A stretch of 64,000 nucleotides of DNA from Novosphingobium rosa NBRC 15208 (GCF_001598555.1 NZ_BCZE01000007.1:19552-83551), one strand, 5' to 3'; counted from the stretch's first letter, positions 1 through 9,590 are shown. Made by a program: numbers and translations. The notes: a model not told the origin generated them from the sequence alone.

Positions 1-234
1 CACCTTCTCGGCGCCACCGCCGCCGGTCAGCATGGTGGCCGGATCGAGGCGGGGCAGTTCCTCCACCACCGCGCCGTCCAGCTTGATCAGCAGGGCACCC
101 TTGCGCACCTGAGGCGAAGGCCCGCGCGCCGTCAGCGCGGCAAACAGCAGGAAGAAGAACAGCAGCGCCATCACCAGCACCAGCGCGTCCTTGATCGCGA
201 CCAGCAGGTTCCAAACCTTGCGCGCGAAGATCAT
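1..234 (-). CDS. sppA: Signal peptide peptidase SppA, N-terminal part (runs off the left edge)
   Basis: Only the first 78 codons are in the window. The protein starts [19 protein letters not shown] and has one strongly hydrophobic segment at about residues 14-34, followed by a sequence of the type [15 protein letters not shown]. This resembles the start of the 67-kDa type of SppA, an inner-membrane serine protease that digests cleaved signal peptides. The catalytic Lys and Ser lie outside the window, so the call rests on the N-terminus alone. The ATG at 234 has AAGGA about 10 bases upstream. The gene is divergent from pyrB. Confidence 0.75.
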   Translation of the reverse strand, partial: MIFARKVWNLLVAIKDALVLVMALLFFFLLFAALTARGPSPQVRKGALLIKLDGAVVEELPRLDPATMLTGGGGAEKV

Positions 235-393
235 GCCGTTTTCCGTCCTTATTCCATGATGATGCAGCAGAGCGAAAACCCAAGGTGGAGCCGCTTGTTC
301 CGTGCTGCAAGAGCCCCTCCCCTTAAACACAAGTGGAGAAAGGGGCAAACGGGCTTGAGTGGAAGGCCTCTGCGCTCTAGGGCATCGTCTTCG
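235..393. other. Divergent intergenic region sppA / pyrB
   Basis: 159 bases between two divergent genes. The pyrB frame stays open upstream to about 256, but this stretch encodes a basic low-complexity peptide without family resemblance, so it is treated as non-coding. Promoters for both genes should lie here; I see no clear -35/-10 pair. Confidence 0.5.
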
Positions 394-1425
394 ATGACAT
401 CCTTTCAGCTCCCTCCCCTGCCGGCGTCCAGCGCCGGGCAGGCGTCGCGCTTCCCTGCGGGCTCGCTCGCTTTTCCTCATCGCGGATTGCTCGGCATCGC
501 CGGCCTTGCGCCGCATGAGATCCTGTTCCTGCTCGATGAGGCGGAACGCTGGGTCGAGCTGAACCGCCAGCCCACCAAGCGGGTCGAGGCGCTGCGCGGC
601 CTCACCATCATCAACGCCTTCTTCGAGAACTCGACGCGCACGCTGCTCAGCTTCGAAATCGCGGGCAAGCGCCTCGGCGCCGATGTGGTGAACATGCATG
701 CCGCCACCAGCAGCGTGAAAAAGGGCGAGACGCTGATCGATACGGCGATGACACTCAACGCCATGCGGGCCGACGCCATCGTGATCCGTCATGCTTCCTC
801 GGGCGCGGTGCGGCTGATCGCCGACAAGGTGGACTGCCCGGTGCTGAATGCGGGCGATGGCCAGCACGAACACCCCACACAGGCGCTGCTCGATGCGCTG
901 ACCATCCGCCAGTCGCTCAACTTCACCGGCGGCGAGGGTTTCGTGGGCCTGAAAGTGGTGATCTGCGGCGACATCCTGCACAGCCGCGTGGCGCGCTCGA
1001 ACATTCTGTCGCTCACGGCGCTGGGTGCCGATGTGCGCGTCTGCGCCCCCCCCGCCCTGATGCCGGAGGGGATCGAGCAGATGCGCGTCACCCCTTATCA
1101 TGATTTCGACAAGGCGCTTGAGGGCGCGGAAGTGGTGATGATGCTGCGCCTGCAGAACGAACGCATGACCGGCCAGTTCATCCCCTCGCCCCGCGAATAC
1201 CGCCACCTTTACGGGCTCAGCCCCGCGCGCCTCGCTAGGGCCCATCCCGACGCCGTGGTGATGCACCCCGGCCCGATGAACCGCGGCATCGAGATCGACT
1301 CGACCGTGGCCGATCTGCCCGAGCGCAGCCTCATCACCCGTCAGGTCGAGATGGGCGTCGCCGTCCGCATGGCCGCGCTGGAGATCCTGACAAGACGCGC
1401 ACGCGGCATGGAGGGCTGGGCATGA
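394..1425 (+). CDS. pyrB: Aspartate carbamoyltransferase catalytic subunit
   Basis: Condenses carbamoyl phosphate and aspartate to carbamoyl aspartate, the first committed step of pyrimidine synthesis. The carbamoyl-phosphate loop STRT is at residues 80-83, HPTQ at about 160-163 and HPGPMNRG at 291-298. The 343 residues are slightly longer than the usual 310-330 because of a roughly 30-residue N-terminal extension. The frame is open further upstream (to 256), but the ATG at 394 gives the expected family N-terminus; no strong ribosome binding site decides the start. The stop overlaps the next start as ATGA, so pyrB and the downstream dihydroorotase homologue are translationally coupled and probably form one complex. 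Confidence 0.95.
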   Translation: MTSFQLPPLPASSAGQASRFPAGSLAFPHRGLLGIAGLAPHEILFLLDEAERWVELNRQPTKRVEALRGLTIINAFFENSTRTLLSFEIAGKRLGADVVNMHAATSSVKKGETLIDTAMTLNAMRADAIVIRHASSGAVRLIADKVDCPVLNAGDGQHEHPTQALLDALTIRQSLNFTGGEGFVGLKVVICGDILHSRVARSNILSLTALGADVRVCAPPALMPEGIEQMRVTPYHDFDKALEGAEVVMMLRLQNERMTGQFIPSPREYRHLYGLSPARLARAHPDAVVMHPGPMNRGIEIDSTVADLPERSLITRQVEMGVAVRMAALEILTRRARGMEGWA

Positions 1426-2651
1426 AGCACGCTCCCCTCACCATCGTGAACGGCCTGCTGGTCACGCCGGGCCAAGCGCCGTTCAAGGGCACCCTGCGCG
1501 CCGTCGATGACCGCATTGTCGCCCTGGGCGATGTTGCGGCCGAAATGGGTGATACCGTGGTTGATGCCAAGGGCGCGCTGGTCACGCCCGGTCTGGTCGA
1601 TCTGGGCGTCTTCGCCATCGACAAGCCCGCCTTCCATTTCGGCGGCATCACCCGCGCCGCGCTGATGCCCGACCAGAGCCCGGTGATCGACCGCCCGTCG
1701 AACACCCGCTACGCCGCGCAGAGCGGCAAGCCGGACCTGTGGGTCCATCCCCTCGCCGCCGCCACACGCGGGCTTGAAGGCAAGGAACTGGCCGAGGTCG
1801 CCATGATGCGCGATGCCGGGGCCAAGGCCGTGGCCACGGGCCGCGCGTGGATCGGCGACTCGGGCGTGATGCTGCGCCTGCTGCGCTATGCCGCGATGCT
1901 GGGCATGACGGTCATCACCCATGCCGAGGATGCCGGGATCACCGGCGGCGCGGTCGCCACCGCAGGCGAGATGGCCACCCGCCTCGGCCTGCCCAGCGCC
2001 CCGCGTGAGGCCGAGGCCGTCGCCGTCGCCCGCGATATTGCCCTGGCCGAAATGGCGGGCGCCGCGCTGCACTTCCGCCAGATCACCACGAAAGCCGCGC
2101 TCGATCTGGTGCGTGCGGCCAAGGCGAAGGGTCTGCGCATCACGGCGGGCGTCACCCCGGCGCATTTCATGCTGTCGGACACAGCTCTGGCCGATTTCCG
2201 TACCTTCTGCCGCCTTTCGCCGCCGCTGCGTCAGGAGGATGACCGCAAGGCCGTGATCGCCGCCATCGGCGACGGCACGATCGACGTGATCGCCTCCGGC
2301 CACGATCCGCGCGGCCCCGAAGACAAGCGCCTGCCCTTCGCCGATGCCGAACCCGGCATGGCCGGCGCGGAAACCCTGCTGCCGCTGACCATGACTCTGG
2401 TGCGCGACGGCGTGATCGATATGGCCCGCGCCTTCGAGCTGCTGGCCACCAACCCGGCGCGCCTGCTGGGCGTGGATGCGGGCGTGCTGGCGGTGGGCGC
2501 TCAGGCGGACATCGCGCTGATCGATGCCGACAAGCCGTGGATTGTCGATTCGAACAAGATGGCGGCGGCGGCGGGCAACACGCCTTTTGACCGCCAGCCC
2601 GTGCAAGGCCGCGTGCTGGGCCTGTTCAAGGGCGGCGCGCGGGTCGACTAG
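1422..2651 (+). CDS. Dihydroorotase-like protein without metal ligands (PyrC' / pseudo-DHOase)
   Basis: A 409-residue amidohydrolase-fold protein resembling class I dihydroorotase (GLVDL at 58-61, ITHAED at 165-170, PGMAGAET near 315). The metal-binding HxH after GLVDL is replaced by Gly-Val-Phe (residues 62-64). The block that normally carries a metal His reads ALHFRQIT, and the catalytic Asp region reads ASGHDP (291-296) instead of the usual ATDHAP. The protein therefore looks catalytically dead. In Pseudomonas-type aspartate transcarbamoylases an inactive dihydroorotase homologue is a structural partner of PyrB, and the 4-base overlap with pyrB fits that role. An active pyrC is predicted elsewhere in the genome. 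Confidence 0.85.
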   Translation: MKHAPLTIVNGLLVTPGQAPFKGTLRAVDDRIVALGDVAAEMGDTVVDAKGALVTPGLVDLGVFAIDKPAFHFGGITRAALMPDQSPVIDRPSNTRYAAQSGKPDLWVHPLAAATRGLEGKELAEVAMMRDAGAKAVATGRAWIGDSGVMLRLLRYAAMLGMTVITHAEDAGITGGAVATAGEMATRLGLPSAPREAEAVAVARDIALAEMAGAALHFRQITTKAALDLVRAAKAKGLRITAGVTPAHFMLSDTALADFRTFCRLSPPLRQEDDRKAVIAAIGDGTIDVIASGHDPRGPEDKRLPFADAEPGMAGAETLLPLTMTLVRDGVIDMARAFELLATNPARLLGVDAGVLAVGAQADIALIDADKPWIVDSNKMAAAAGNTPFDRQPVQGRVLGLFKGGARVD

Positions 2652-2717
2652 ATTGTTGTCGCATCGTTTGATGCGAAAAGCCGGTTTCCACCTTTTCGCA
2701 CGATGCTCTGAACGCAA

Positions 2718-2750
2718 GAAAGGGCGCCTTCGCTGGGAAGGCGCCCTTTC
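2718..2750. terminator. Bidirectional terminator between convergent genes
   Basis: Perfect inverted repeat with 13-base arms GAAAGGGCGCCTT / AAGGCGCCCTTTC and a 7-base loop. It lies between the pyrBC' operon and the convergent SPOR-domain gene and can serve both strands. Confidence 0.85.
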
Positions 2751-2771
2751 CTTTGACGAAATCTGTGATGC

Positions 2772-4193
2772 TTAGCGCTTGTGGCCCGGAGCCGCAGGCG
2801 CATTGGCCAGAGCCAGAGCAGGCCCGTTCGCCGACACGCTCTTGCCCGACATGGCCATGCACACCCCGCCCGACTTCTTCACGCGGCCACAGGCGCCCTG
2901 CGCCGAACCCGAGTCGAAGCCCAGCGCGGCCACGCGCCAGAACTCGCGGCCATTGACGGTGGCCTTGGTGATGGTGACCTCATGGGCACGCATATCACCG
3001 CGCGCCAGCGCCATCTTGCGCGCCTTCTCGGCATTGGCTTCATTGCTGAAGGCCCCAAGCTGAACCAGATGCGAGCCCGTGGACGAACGCACCACATCGG
3101 CCTTGGCATCGGCCTTGGCCACCCGCAGCCTGGCGGGCTGAACCTTCGCCTTCACCGCACGGGGCTTCGGCGCAGGTGCTTCATAAGCGACACGCGTCGG
3201 CACCACGCGAGCAGCAGGCTGAGCCGCCGGAGTCGCGGGAACTTCGGACCATGCCATCACGCCGCCCATCGCCGCCCGGCCCGAAGGCTGGGCAGGCGCG
3301 GCTTCGGGAGCCGCATCACGAACCGGCTCCACCACCGGCGTCGAAACGACCGTGGGAGCAGAAGCAGCACGCACCGGAACCACCGGCGCGCTGACAGCCG
3401 CCGTCGCCATGGCAGGCAATTCCTTCTCGGCCACAGGCTGAGCCACCGGCGCAGCGGCAGGCGCCTTGGCAGCCAGTTGCGCAGCGGGCGCCTCATCACG
3501 CAGCGCCAGAGCCGTCGGCAGGCCAGCGTCACCCACCACCGGCGCGCCCAGCAGCGCGGCAACGCGCTGGCGGGTGGCATCGGGGCGCGCGGTGGCGGCC
3601 CATTGCGTCAGGCGCTCATCCAGCTTGTCGGGCGAAAGGTCCATCGCGGCGACATTGCGCGCCTCGGCCCAGCGGCCATCGAGTGCATAGGCATAGGCCA
3701 GATTCTGGCGCAGCTTTTCACTGGCGTCGCCAGCCTGCGCCGCATTGGCCAGCACATTCACGCCGCCTGCCGAGTCGCCAGCCAACGCCAGCGCCAGACC
3801 GTAATCGGCGGCGGGCAGCGTGCCCTGCACCGTCTGCAGCAGGGCCAGCGCCTCGCGGTTATGCCCCAGCGCCGTCTGTGCCAGAGCGAGACTCAATGTG
3901 GTGCGCGGCGAGTTGTCGCCCAGCACCACCGCGTCGCTCAGCACCGTCACCGCCGATTCGAACCGTCCGCCGCGCAGATAGGCGCGGCCAAGGGCGGCGC
4001 GGGTGGCCGCATCGCGCGGGGCCTTGCGCAGCGCCGATTCGCCGGCGGCTATGGTCTGGACCGAAGCCCCCGCAGGCGCGGCGCCCTCGGCCATCGTCTG
4101 AGCCCCCCCCAGCAGGGCCAGAGCCAGCGCCCCGCCCAGAGGCAGGCCGCGAAGCAGCGCGAAACGGCGGTTGTGAGCAGGCGTGGACAGCAT
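2772..4193 (-). CDS. TPR and SPOR-domain exported protein
   Basis: 473 residues from the ATG at 4193, which has GGGGAAAG a few bases upstream. The frame extends to 4250, but the added residues do not resemble a signal peptide. A hydrophobic segment (about residues 13-33) ending near AEGAAPAGA looks like a signal peptide or anchor. TPR-like helical repeats follow (about 50-210), then a long Ala/Pro/Val-rich linker, and a C-terminal SPOR domain from about residue 373 (GSHLVQLGAF). SPOR domains bind denuded septal peptidoglycan, so a cell-division or envelope role is inferred. It is divergent from a second SPOR-domain gene at 4424. Confidence 0.8.
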   Translation of the reverse strand: MLSTPAHNRRFALLRGLPLGGALALALLGGAQTMAEGAAPAGASVQTIAAGESALRKAPRDAATRAALGRAYLRGGRFESAVTVLSDAVVLGDNSPRTTLSLALAQTALGHNREALALLQTVQGTLPAADYGLALALAGDSAGGVNVLANAAQAGDASEKLRQNLAYAYALDGRWAEARNVAAMDLSPDKLDERLTQWAATARPDATRQRVAALLGAPVVGDAGLPTALALRDEAPAAQLAAKAPAAAPVAQPVAEKELPAMATAAVSAPVVPVRAASAPTVVSTPVVEPVRDAAPEAAPAQPSGRAAMGGVMAWSEVPATPAAQPAARVVPTRVAYEAPAPKPRAVKAKVQPARLRVAKADAKADVVRSSTGSHLVQLGAFSNEANAEKARKMALARGDMRAHEVTITKATVNGREFWRVAALGFDSGSAQGACGRVKKSGGVCMAMSGKSVSANGPALALANAPAAPGHKR

Positions 4194-4423
4194 CGGTCTT
4201 TCCCCAAGGCATCGGCGTGTCAGCCGGACGCAGGCATTTTTCAGGCGCAAAGATTGCAGATCGTTCCTAACGAACCCTTAAAAGGCACTAGGGCATCCTC
4301 GAAAGCGCCCCGAAATCCGCATGAACACAAGGACTGTAACAAGTTTTTGTTTACCACATTTGCTTATGCGCAGAGGCCGAACATGGCCGAGCGTGATCGC
4401 TGGCCACACGGAAGGGAACCAAG
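4194..4423. other. Divergent intergenic region between two SPOR genes
   Basis: 230 bases, locally AT-richer around 4260-4390, presumably holding both promoters. I cannot assign convincing -35/-10 boxes. Confidence 0.4.
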
Positions 4424-5635
4424 ATGATTCGCATCCATGCGCGCCGCAACGCGTCGGCCCTGAAAAGCGCCGCCCTGCTGGGCGCGCTGGCCGCCTGCGG
4501 CCTGCTGGCCCAGACCGCCCAGGCCGACGCCAAGGCCGGTGTCGACGCCTGGAGCCGCGCCGAAGCCGCCAGCGCCGCCGGCAACAAGGTGGCCGCCCAG
4601 CGCGAATATGCCGCCGCCATCCACGAATGGCAGGCCGACGCTGACAAGGGCGATCCCGATGCCCAGTTCAACCTGGGCCAGGCCTACAAATGGGGCAAGG
4701 GCGTCCCTCAGGATCTGACCCGCGCCGAAGTCCTCTTCGCCAAGGCCGCCGCCAAGGGCCACACGCAGGCCGCCGACAATTACGGCCTGCTGCTGTTCCA
4801 GCGCGGCCAGCACGCGCAGGCCATGCCCTATCTGCAGGCCGCCGCCGACCGTGGCGAGAAGGGCGCGCTCTATCTGCTGGGCATCGCCCATTTCAACGGC
4901 GAGAACGTCCCCAAGGACTGGGTGCGCGCCTATGCGCTGGAAACCATCGCCAATCAGCCCGTCGACGGCCAGCCTCCGCTGCCGCAGGCCCGCGCGGCGC
5001 TGGCGCAGATGGACAAGTTCATCTCCATGGAAGACCGCCAGCGCGGCGCGTCCCTCGCCAGCGAACTGAGCACCCAGATCGAGGCCAACCGCCAGCGCCA
5101 GTTCGCCAGCAACGATCTGGGCAATACGGTGACCCCGCCGCCCGCCGGAGCCAGCGCCCCTGCCCCGGCTCCCGTCGAGACGCCGCATGCCGCCGCGCCT
5201 TCGCCCGCGCCAGTCGTCAAGGCGCCGTCGCCGCCCAAGGACAAACCGACGCCCAAGCCCGCGCCCAGGCCGACTGCGCCCAGCGAGACGCCAAACCCGG
5301 CTGCGACCCATACCCCGCCCGCACCCAAGACTGCGGCGACCAAACCCGTGCCCGACGCGCCGAAGCCTGCCCCGGCCAAGCCCGCTCCCGCCAAGCCGGT
5401 GCCTGTCAGCGGGAACTGGAAGATCCAGCTCGGCGCCTTCGGCGTGCCCGCCAATGTCGATGCGCAATGGGCCAAGGCCAGCCGCCTGCCCGAAGTCGCC
5501 GGGCATCCCCGCCAAAACGTGCCCACCGGCAAGGTGACCCGTCTGATGGCCGGCGGTTACTCGGAAGAAAGCGCCAAGGCTGCCTGCCGCAAGCTGGTGG
5601 CCGCCGGGATCACCTGCATTCCGGCCCAGAATTGA
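4424..5635 (+). CDS. Sel1-repeat and SPOR-domain exported protein
   Basis: 403 residues with an N-terminal signal peptide (hydrophobic stretch about 12-34 ending AQA). Sel1-like helical repeats occupy about 60-190 (DPDAQFNLGQAYKWGKGVPQD is the clearest). A long Pro/Ala/Lys linker spans about 230-325, and a C-terminal SPOR domain starts at about 330 (NWKIQLGAF). The ATG follows GGGAACCAAG. The periplasmic linker length suggests a protein that reaches from the membrane to peptidoglycan. With the divergent TPR-SPOR gene it may form a functional pair at the septum; this is inference. Confidence 0.8.
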   Translation: MIRIHARRNASALKSAALLGALAACGLLAQTAQADAKAGVDAWSRAEAASAAGNKVAAQREYAAAIHEWQADADKGDPDAQFNLGQAYKWGKGVPQDLTRAEVLFAKAAAKGHTQAADNYGLLLFQRGQHAQAMPYLQAAADRGEKGALYLLGIAHFNGENVPKDWVRAYALETIANQPVDGQPPLPQARAALAQMDKFISMEDRQRGASLASELSTQIEANRQRQFASNDLGNTVTPPPAGASAPAPAPVETPHAAAPSPAPVVKAPSPPKDKPTPKPAPRPTAPSETPNPAATHTPPAPKTAATKPVPDAPKPAPAKPAPAKPVPVSGNWKIQLGAFGVPANVDAQWAKASRLPEVAGHPRQNVPTGKVTRLMAGGYSEESAKAACRKLVAAGITCIPAQN

Positions 5636-5655
5636 AGTCCTGCAATTTTAAAAAA

Positions 5656-5692
5656 ACGGGAGTGCGAGGGCCTTACGCCCTCGCACTCCCGT
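5656..5692. repeat. Palindromic repeat copy 1 (16-base perfect arms)
   Basis: ACGGGAGTGCGAGGGC / GCCCTCGCACTCCCGT with a 5-base loop, just after the SPOR gene stop. Read on the minus strand it is followed by a run of T, so it looks like a rho-independent terminator on that strand. It is the most symmetric member of the dispersed family described at 6762, 6960, 9591, 9803, 31062, 44012, 59778 and 60567. Confidence 0.85.
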
Positions 5693-5833
5693 GAATGATC
5701 AGCTCTGGCGCTTTGGATTCGGCCTTGTGTCAGGCTTGCCGTGCCTCAGGCTTTGCGTGGATCGTTTCATCGTTCGGCCCTATGGTGAGGGCGATGGAAT
5801 GCTGTCGTTTTCACAAGGTGAGAGGCTCAAGAC

Positions 5834-6742
5834 ATGGGTACGGTCCTATCGACGTTTGGCATGCTGCTGCTCATCTTCGCGGTCATCACCGCGCTTGGCA
5901 GTTTCTACACGGTGCAGACCGCCGAAGTCGCCATCGTCACCCGTTTTGGCCAGTTCCTGCGCAGCGCCGGTCCCGGCCTGGGCTGGAAGGTGCCCTTCAT
6001 CGACAAGGTGCAGGGCCGCGTCAGCCTGCGTGTCGAGCAGATCGCCCTCACCATGGAAACCAAGACGCGCGACAACGTCTTCATCAGCATCCCGATCTCC
6101 GTGCAGGCCCGCGTGCGGCCCGAGCGCGTGTTCGAGGCCTATTACAGCCTCTCGGACCCCAACGCCCAGATTCAGGCCTATGTCGAGCAGGTGGTGCTGG
6201 GCCATGTGCCGGGCATGTCGCTCGACGAGGTCTTCGCCAACCAGTCGAGCATCGCGCTGGCGGTGAAGAAGGAACTCGACACCGACATGGCCGCCTTCGG
6301 CTATGAGATCGTCAACGTGCTGGTCACCGACATCGTGCCCGACGCCAAGGTCAAATCGGCGATGAACGACATCAACGCCGCCCAGCGCGAGCAGGTGGCC
6401 GCCAATGCGCGCGGCGAGGCCGAGAAGATTCTGGTGGTCAAAAAGGCCGAGGCGGAAGCCGAGAGCAAGGCGCTGCAGGGTCAGGGCATCGCCAACCAGC
6501 GCAAGGCCATCATCGAGGGGCTCAGCACCTCCATCGAGGGCTTCCAGAAGGCTCTGGGCGAAGCCACCGCGCGCGACGCCATGCAGATGGTGCTGGTGAC
6601 GCAATATTTCGACACGCTGAAATCCATCGGTGAGACGGGCAAGGCCAACACGCTGTTTGTCTCGCATACGCCCGGCGCGGTGCAGGCGATCTCGGATCAG
6701 ATCATGGAGTCGATGATCGCGGCGGAAGGCGTTCAGAAGTAA
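5834..6742 (+). CDS. SPFH/band 7 membrane protein (stomatin/HIR-like)
   Basis: 302 residues with one N-terminal membrane segment (about 5-27), a band 7/SPFH domain (about 28-190) and an Ala/Glu-rich coiled coil (about 190-240; repeated AEAEAESK-type sequence). The sequence GSFYTVQTAEVAIVTRFGQ is typical of the stomatin/hypersensitive-induced-response branch rather than of HflC or HflK. Such proteins form large cage-like oligomers in membrane microdomains and often modulate FtsH or other membrane proteins. No NfeD or protease partner gene adjoins it. It is preceded by a short non-coding stretch and followed by a composite repeat. Confidence 0.85.
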   Translation: MGTVLSTFGMLLLIFAVITALGSFYTVQTAEVAIVTRFGQFLRSAGPGLGWKVPFIDKVQGRVSLRVEQIALTMETKTRDNVFISIPISVQARVRPERVFEAYYSLSDPNAQIQAYVEQVVLGHVPGMSLDEVFANQSSIALAVKKELDTDMAAFGYEIVNVLVTDIVPDAKVKSAMNDINAAQREQVAANARGEAEKILVVKKAEAEAESKALQGQGIANQRKAIIEGLSTSIEGFQKALGEATARDAMQMVLVTQYFDTLKSIGETGKANTLFVSHTPGAVQAISDQIMESMIAAEGVQK

Positions 6743-6761
6743 GAATTGCAGGAAGGTGAAA

Positions 6762-6789
6762 TGCGAGGGGATTATCCCCTCGCGCTCCC
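6762..6789 (+). repeat. Palindromic repeat copy 2, left end of a composite element
   Basis: GCGAGGGGATTATCCCCTCGC palindrome at 6763-6783 followed by the family tail GCTCCC. It is paired with an inverted copy at 6960. Between them CGCCGCAGGC (6839-6848) and GCCTGCGGCG (6887-6896) form an inner inverted pair. Confidence 0.85.
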
Positions 6790-6943
6790 GTTACTGTCCG
6801 CGTTGCGTCAAAGGTTCGGCCTTGCGCTCAGCTTGCCGCGCCGCAGGCATCAATCGCTCACATCGCCTGTCGTTCAAAGGATCACTGCCTGCGGCGCCAC
6901 AGCTGGAGAGCCCGGGCGCCACAATGCTGCCCCCCTGCCCGTG

Positions 6944-6991
6944 CGTCGGAAGACGTCATGGGAGCGCGAGGGGGTAACCCCCTCGCTTTTT
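6944..6991 (-). repeat. Palindromic repeat copy 3, right end of the composite element
   Basis: Inverted relative to copy 2: GGGAGC leader, palindrome GCGAGGGGGTTAACCCCCTCGC at 6966-6986 and then a run of T. The accessory box CGTCTTCCGACG lies on the minus strand at 6944-6955, four bases from the CTCCC end, as in the copies at 9591 and 44012. It lies just beyond the der stop codon; on the minus strand it has no T run, so any terminator activity would be on the plus strand. Confidence 0.85.
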
Positions 6992-6998
6992 CCTTAAC

Positions 6999-8387
6999 TT
7001 ACTTCTTATCCGCGAACGGATTCTTGGGCATGCGCAACGTCAAACGCACCGGCACGGCATCGAAGCCCAGCTCCCGCCGGATGCCATTGATCAGATAGCG
7101 CTGATAGCTCATCGGCAGATCGTCCAGACGCGTGCCGAACAGGATGAAGCCCGGCGGACGGGTCTTGGCCTGCGTGATGTAGCGCAGCTTGATACGCTTG
7201 CCGCCCGGCGCCGGAGGCGGATTCGACGCCAGCGCCTTGTCGAACCAGCGGTTGAGCAGCGCGGTGGGCACGCGCTTCGACCAGGCCGCGCGCAGCTCGA
7301 AAGCGGCGGTCAACAGCGTGTCGAGGCCCTTGCCGGTACGGGCGGACACCGTGATCAGCGGCAGACCCTTCACCTGCGCCAAACCATCGTCCAGCGCGCC
7401 GCGAATGCCGTTGAACAGCGCCGAGGCATCCTCTGCAATGTCCCATTTGTTGATGGCGATCATCAACGCGCGGCCTTCCTCCAGCACCATGGAGGCGATC
7501 TTGAGATCCTGATGCTCCAGCCCGCGCGTGGCGTCGAGCAGCAGCACGACGACCTCGGCGAAATCGATGGCGCGGCGCGCATCGGCGACCGAGAGGCGTT
7601 CCAGCTTCTCGACCACATTGGCCTTCTTGCGCATGCCCGCCGTATCGATCAGCCGCACCGGACGGGCCTCGCCGCTGGCCGGATCGGTCCATTCCCAGTC
7701 GATGGAGATCGAGTCGCGGGTGATGCCGGCCTCGGGTCCTGTCAGCAGGCGGTCGTCCTTCAGGATCGAGTTGATCAGTGTGGACTTGCCCGCATTGGGG
7801 CGCCCCACGATCGCCAGCTTCAGAGGCGCGCGGTTGAGCGCTTCCTCATCCTCGGGATCGATCTCGTCCTCTTCGTCGTATTCCTCGCCCTCGCGCTCAA
7901 TATGCGGCAGCAGGGCGGTGAAGAGGTCGGCCATGCCCTCGCCATGTTCGGCGCTGATCGCCAGCGGCTCGCCCATGCCCAGCGCGAAGGCTTCATAGAA
8001 GCCGCCATCGCCGCTGCGGCCTTCCGCCTTGTTGGCCACCAGAATCACCGGCACGGTCTGCTCGCGCAGCCAGCGGGCGATTTCCTCGTCCAGCGGGGTC
8101 AGGCCCGCGCGCGCATCGATGCAGAACAGCGCGACATCGGCGCCCACCAGCGCGGCCTCGGTCTGGGCGCGCATGCGGCCCGGCAGGGTATGCGCATCCT
8201 CATCTTCCCAACCGGCGGTGTCCACGATGGTGAACTCCAGCCCCAGTAGATTTGCTTCCCCGAAGCGGCGGTCACGCGTGACGCCCGGCTGATCGTCGAC
8301 CAGCGCCAGCTTCTTGCCGACGAGCCGGTTGAACAGCGTGGACTTGCCCACATTGGGCCGACCGATGATGATAACTTGAGGCAGCAT
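6999..8387 (-). CDS. der: Ribosome biogenesis GTPase Der (EngA)
   Basis: 462 residues with two tandem GTPase domains and a C-terminal KH-like domain, the hallmark of Der, which is required for 50S subunit assembly. The first P-loop GRPNVGKS is at residues 9-16 with DTAGW at 56-60. An acidic linker (EEYDEEDEIDPEDEE) spans about 168-182. The second P-loop GRPNAGKS is at about 195-202, with DTAGMRKK and NKWD further on. The frame is open to 8594, but only the ATG at 8387 (MLPQVIIIGR) gives the family N-terminus. Confidence 0.95.
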   Translation of the reverse strand: MLPQVIIIGRPNVGKSTLFNRLVGKKLALVDDQPGVTRDRRFGEANLLGLEFTIVDTAGWEDEDAHTLPGRMRAQTEAALVGADVALFCIDARAGLTPLDEEIARWLREQTVPVILVANKAEGRSGDGGFYEAFALGMGEPLAISAEHGEGMADLFTALLPHIEREGEEYDEEDEIDPEDEEALNRAPLKLAIVGRPNAGKSTLINSILKDDRLLTGPEAGITRDSISIDWEWTDPASGEARPVRLIDTAGMRKKANVVEKLERLSVADARRAIDFAEVVVLLLDATRGLEHQDLKIASMVLEEGRALMIAINKWDIAEDASALFNGIRGALDDGLAQVKGLPLITVSARTGKGLDTLLTAAFELRAAWSKRVPTALLNRWFDKALASNPPPAPGGKRIKLRYITQAKTRPPGFILFGTRLDDLPMSYQRYLINGIRRELGFDAVPVRLTLRMPKNPFADKK

Positions 8388-8686
8388 GATGGTGATGATC
8401 CAGAAGGCAAGCATTTGCCGGGTCAGCATATTTTTGCCGGGCAAGCATGGCAAAGCCCAGTGCTTTTGCCCTTGCCCCGGCATCTGTCGCTGCACACGGG
8501 AAGCGACGCCCCTTGCCTCCCCCCCGCCCGAAAAGCAAGAAAAACCGCGATTCGCCGCCTGTGCGGCGCCAGCCCGTGCCAAAAATCGACACAACCGTGA
8601 TCGCCCAAAGCGTTCAGTCTGGTTGAGGCCTTGGTAACCATATCGGGCGACCAGGCCCTAAGAGTCGGCAAGTTATTGCCGCACCT
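8388..8686. other. Divergent intergenic region der / CHAP gene
   Basis: 299 bases between divergent genes, holding promoters not resolved by eye. A small stem GGCAAgttaTTGCC sits immediately before the CHAP start codon. No supportable gene. Confidence 0.4.
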
Positions 8687-9568
8687 ATGACGGGACAGAT
8701 TCTTCTTGGGGCACGCGCTGCGGGGCAGTTGCGCGCAAGACCTGTGTTTTGCGCATCGGCTTTGCGGGCGGCAGCTTTTTGCACGGCAATATCTTGCCTT
8801 GCGGCTCTGGCGCCCGAGCGGGCACAGGCGCGCGGCGCAATCCAGTTCGTGGACGTGACCAGCAGCCGCAGCGCCGCCTATCGGGTGACAGGCGTGACCA
8901 GCGTCAACAACTACCGCATCGGCGTGAGCAGCCCCACCAACCTGCTGCCGGAAGCCAGCACGCCCGCGCGCACCACGCGTTATGGCTATGCCGCGCCCAC
9001 CCGCAGAAAGGCCGCCCCAGCCTATGCCGCGAGTCATCTGAAGCAACCGGGGGCGCCAAGGCTGGCCGTCTCAGCCGCCGACGAAGTCCTGCCCGGCTAT
9101 CTGCAATGCGTGCCCTATGCGCGCCAGGCCTCGGGCATCCAGCTTTTTGGCGATGCGCGCACATGGTGGGGTCAGGCCGCCGGGCGCTACAGCCGGGGCA
9201 ACACGCCGCGCGTGGGCGCGGTGATGGCCTTCCGCCCGCATGGGAAGATGGTGCTGGGCCATGTCGCCATGGTCAGCCGGGTGGTCGATTCGCGCCGCGT
9301 GCTGCTGCGCCATGCCAACTGGTCGCCGATCAACGGACGGCGCGGTCAGGTCGAGCGCGACGTGATGGCCGTGGACGTCTCCCCCGCCGGAGACTGGAGC
9401 GCGGTGCGCGTGTGGTTCGATCCCATTCAGGGGCTGGGCAGCACGCATTGGCCGGTCTCGGGCTTTATCTATCCGCGTGGAGCCACAGTGCCGGTGCATG
9501 GGCTGGCCGCCAGCCGCTGGACGAGCGACCCGATCGGGGCGATTATCGCGGCGTTTTCCCGGCGTTAA
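8687..9568 (+). CDS. Exported CHAP-domain amidase/endopeptidase
   Basis: 293 residues. A hydrophobic N-terminal region (about 21-48, ending AQA) looks like a signal peptide. A C-terminal CHAP domain follows from about 135, with the presumed nucleophile Cys141 in LQCVPYARQ and the presumed catalytic His192 in GHVAMVSR. CHAP proteins cleave peptidoglycan stem peptides or glycan-peptide amide bonds, so a cell-wall hydrolase role is likely. The start lacks a strong ribosome binding site and could be further downstream. It is followed by the second composite repeat. Confidence 0.8.
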   Translation: MTGQILLGARAAGQLRARPVFCASALRAAAFCTAISCLAALAPERAQARGAIQFVDVTSSRSAAYRVTGVTSVNNYRIGVSSPTNLLPEASTPARTTRYGYAAPTRRKAAPAYAASHLKQPGAPRLAVSAADEVLPGYLQCVPYARQASGIQLFGDARTWWGQAAGRYSRGNTPRVGAVMAFRPHGKMVLGHVAMVSRVVDSRRVLLRHANWSPINGRRGQVERDVMAVDVSPAGDWSAVRVWFDPIQGLGSTHWPVSGFIYPRGATVPVHGLAASRWTSDPIGAIIAAFSRR

Positions 9569-9590
9569 TTCCAAGTTGGAAGAAGATGAA

